The translations under genes and the position numbers were made by a program. From an uncultured Pelagibacteraceae bacterium (GTDB taxonomy: Bacteria; Pseudomonadota; Alphaproteobacteria; Pelagibacterales; Pelagibacteraceae), in the NCBI GenBank assembly GCA_902552985.1, contig CACDII010000001.1, positions 124,001 through 188,000 of the forward strand: DNA of 64,000 nucleotides. The letters are read 5' to 3'. This document shows, piece by piece, positions 63,949 to 64,000 of the stretch. Each line of letters begins with the position of its first letter. The stretch's first letter is position 1. The notes under the pieces are model-generated. The model ran no database searches and had not been told where the DNA came from. It was given only the letters and a program-made list of their open reading frames with translations.

Positions 63949-64000
63949 CTATTATCTTTTATGAATTCTCTTAAATTTTTTGCTGGGTATCCCATGACTT
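63945..64000 (-). CDS. lpxD: UDP-3-O-acylglucosamine N-acyltransferase LpxD (C-terminal end only)
   Basis: Only the last 17 codons are in the window, in the frame ending TGA at 63947-63945: VMGYPAKNLREFIKDNR. 'GYPA..LREF' at the very end is typical of LpxD hexapeptide proteins and unlike the end of FabZ. The stop overlaps the lpxA start codon (ATGA). In most alphaproteobacteria fabZ lies between lpxD and lpxA; it is not here. Confidence 0.7.
   Translation of the reverse strand, partial: VMGYPAKNLREFIKDNR

Noticed and set aside
1-64000. CRISPR arrays, IS elements, prophage, rRNA, glycine or SAM riboswitches
   Set aside because: No regularly spaced repeats, transposase or integrase genes, rRNA sequence or recognisable riboswitch cores were seen on either strand.

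Overview
This window looks like a piece of a streamlined SAR11 / Candidatus Pelagibacter-type marine alphaproteobacterial chromosome. The DNA is strongly A+T-rich. Genes are packed with 1-11 bp start/stop overlaps (many TAATG and ATGA junctions), several convergent genes overlap at their 3' ends, and the order is a thinned-out version of classical alphaproteobacterial neighbourhoods. No phage, IS element, CRISPR array or rRNA was seen. Three tRNAs are present: Cys-GCA, Asn-GUU and Arg-UCU.

Layout. 0-3.1 kb: 3' part of uvrA and a small PuuD-like membrane protein. 3.1-13.9 kb, minus strand: a long housekeeping run dgt-argS-(short membrane protein)-nagZ-scpA-scpB-tatA-tatB-tatC-serS, then yajC-secD-secF from its own promoter. 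14-16 kb: A-type Fe-S carrier gene, xthA, and a convergent Ldh-family dehydrogenase gene. 16.1-19.2 kb: divergent zinc module znuA / znuC-znuB-zur with two almost identical Zur boxes between the arms. 19.2-26.4 kb, minus strand: complete phosphate module phoR, pstS, pstC, pstA, pstB, phoU, phoB. Three PhoB-type direct repeats with identical geometry lie before phoR, pstS and pstC, and a terminator-like hairpin separates pstS from pstC. 26.4-28.3 kb: a BASS-family transporter divergent from an unrecognised protein with two winged-helix regions. 28.3-33.9 kb, minus strand: valS-ilvD-manC joined by 1-base overlaps. 34-34.6 kb: two tRNAs and an XRE regulator. 34.75-39 kb: general amino acid ABC transporter aapJ-aapQ-aapM-aapP with a structured leader and a hairpin after aapJ. 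39.3-45.2 kb: ntrY-ntrX-trkA-trkH. 45.3-47.4 kb: ispDF, pgpA, pncC. 47.3-53.8 kb, minus strand: tpiA, secG, pyrG, kdsA, eno, ftsB, lipA, and a COQ10/RatA-like gene. 53.9-61.3 kb, plus strand: ppiD-like, trpE-G-D-C, lexA, gltX. 61.2-64 kb, minus strand: lpxD(end)-lpxA-lpxI-lpxB.

How the genes work together: export and assembly (Sec, Tat, PpiD-like), nutrient acquisition under metal- and phosphate-responsive control (Znu/Zur, Pst/PhoRB), amino acid and K+ uptake, lipid A and isoprenoid synthesis, tryptophan synthesis, chromosome segregation (ScpAB), and DNA repair with SOS control (UvrA, XthA, LexA).

I found no convincing new multi-gene system. The most interesting signals are regulatory: the three-copy PhoB promoter geometry that implies near-leaderless phoR and pstC mRNAs; terminator hairpins after the binding-protein gene in both ABC operons; mutually exclusive hairpins in the aapJ leader; nested inverted repeats upstream of the XRE gene; an NtrX lacking the sigma54-contact motif beside an NtrY lacking a PAS domain; and a series of gene losses relative to conserved alphaproteobacterial order.
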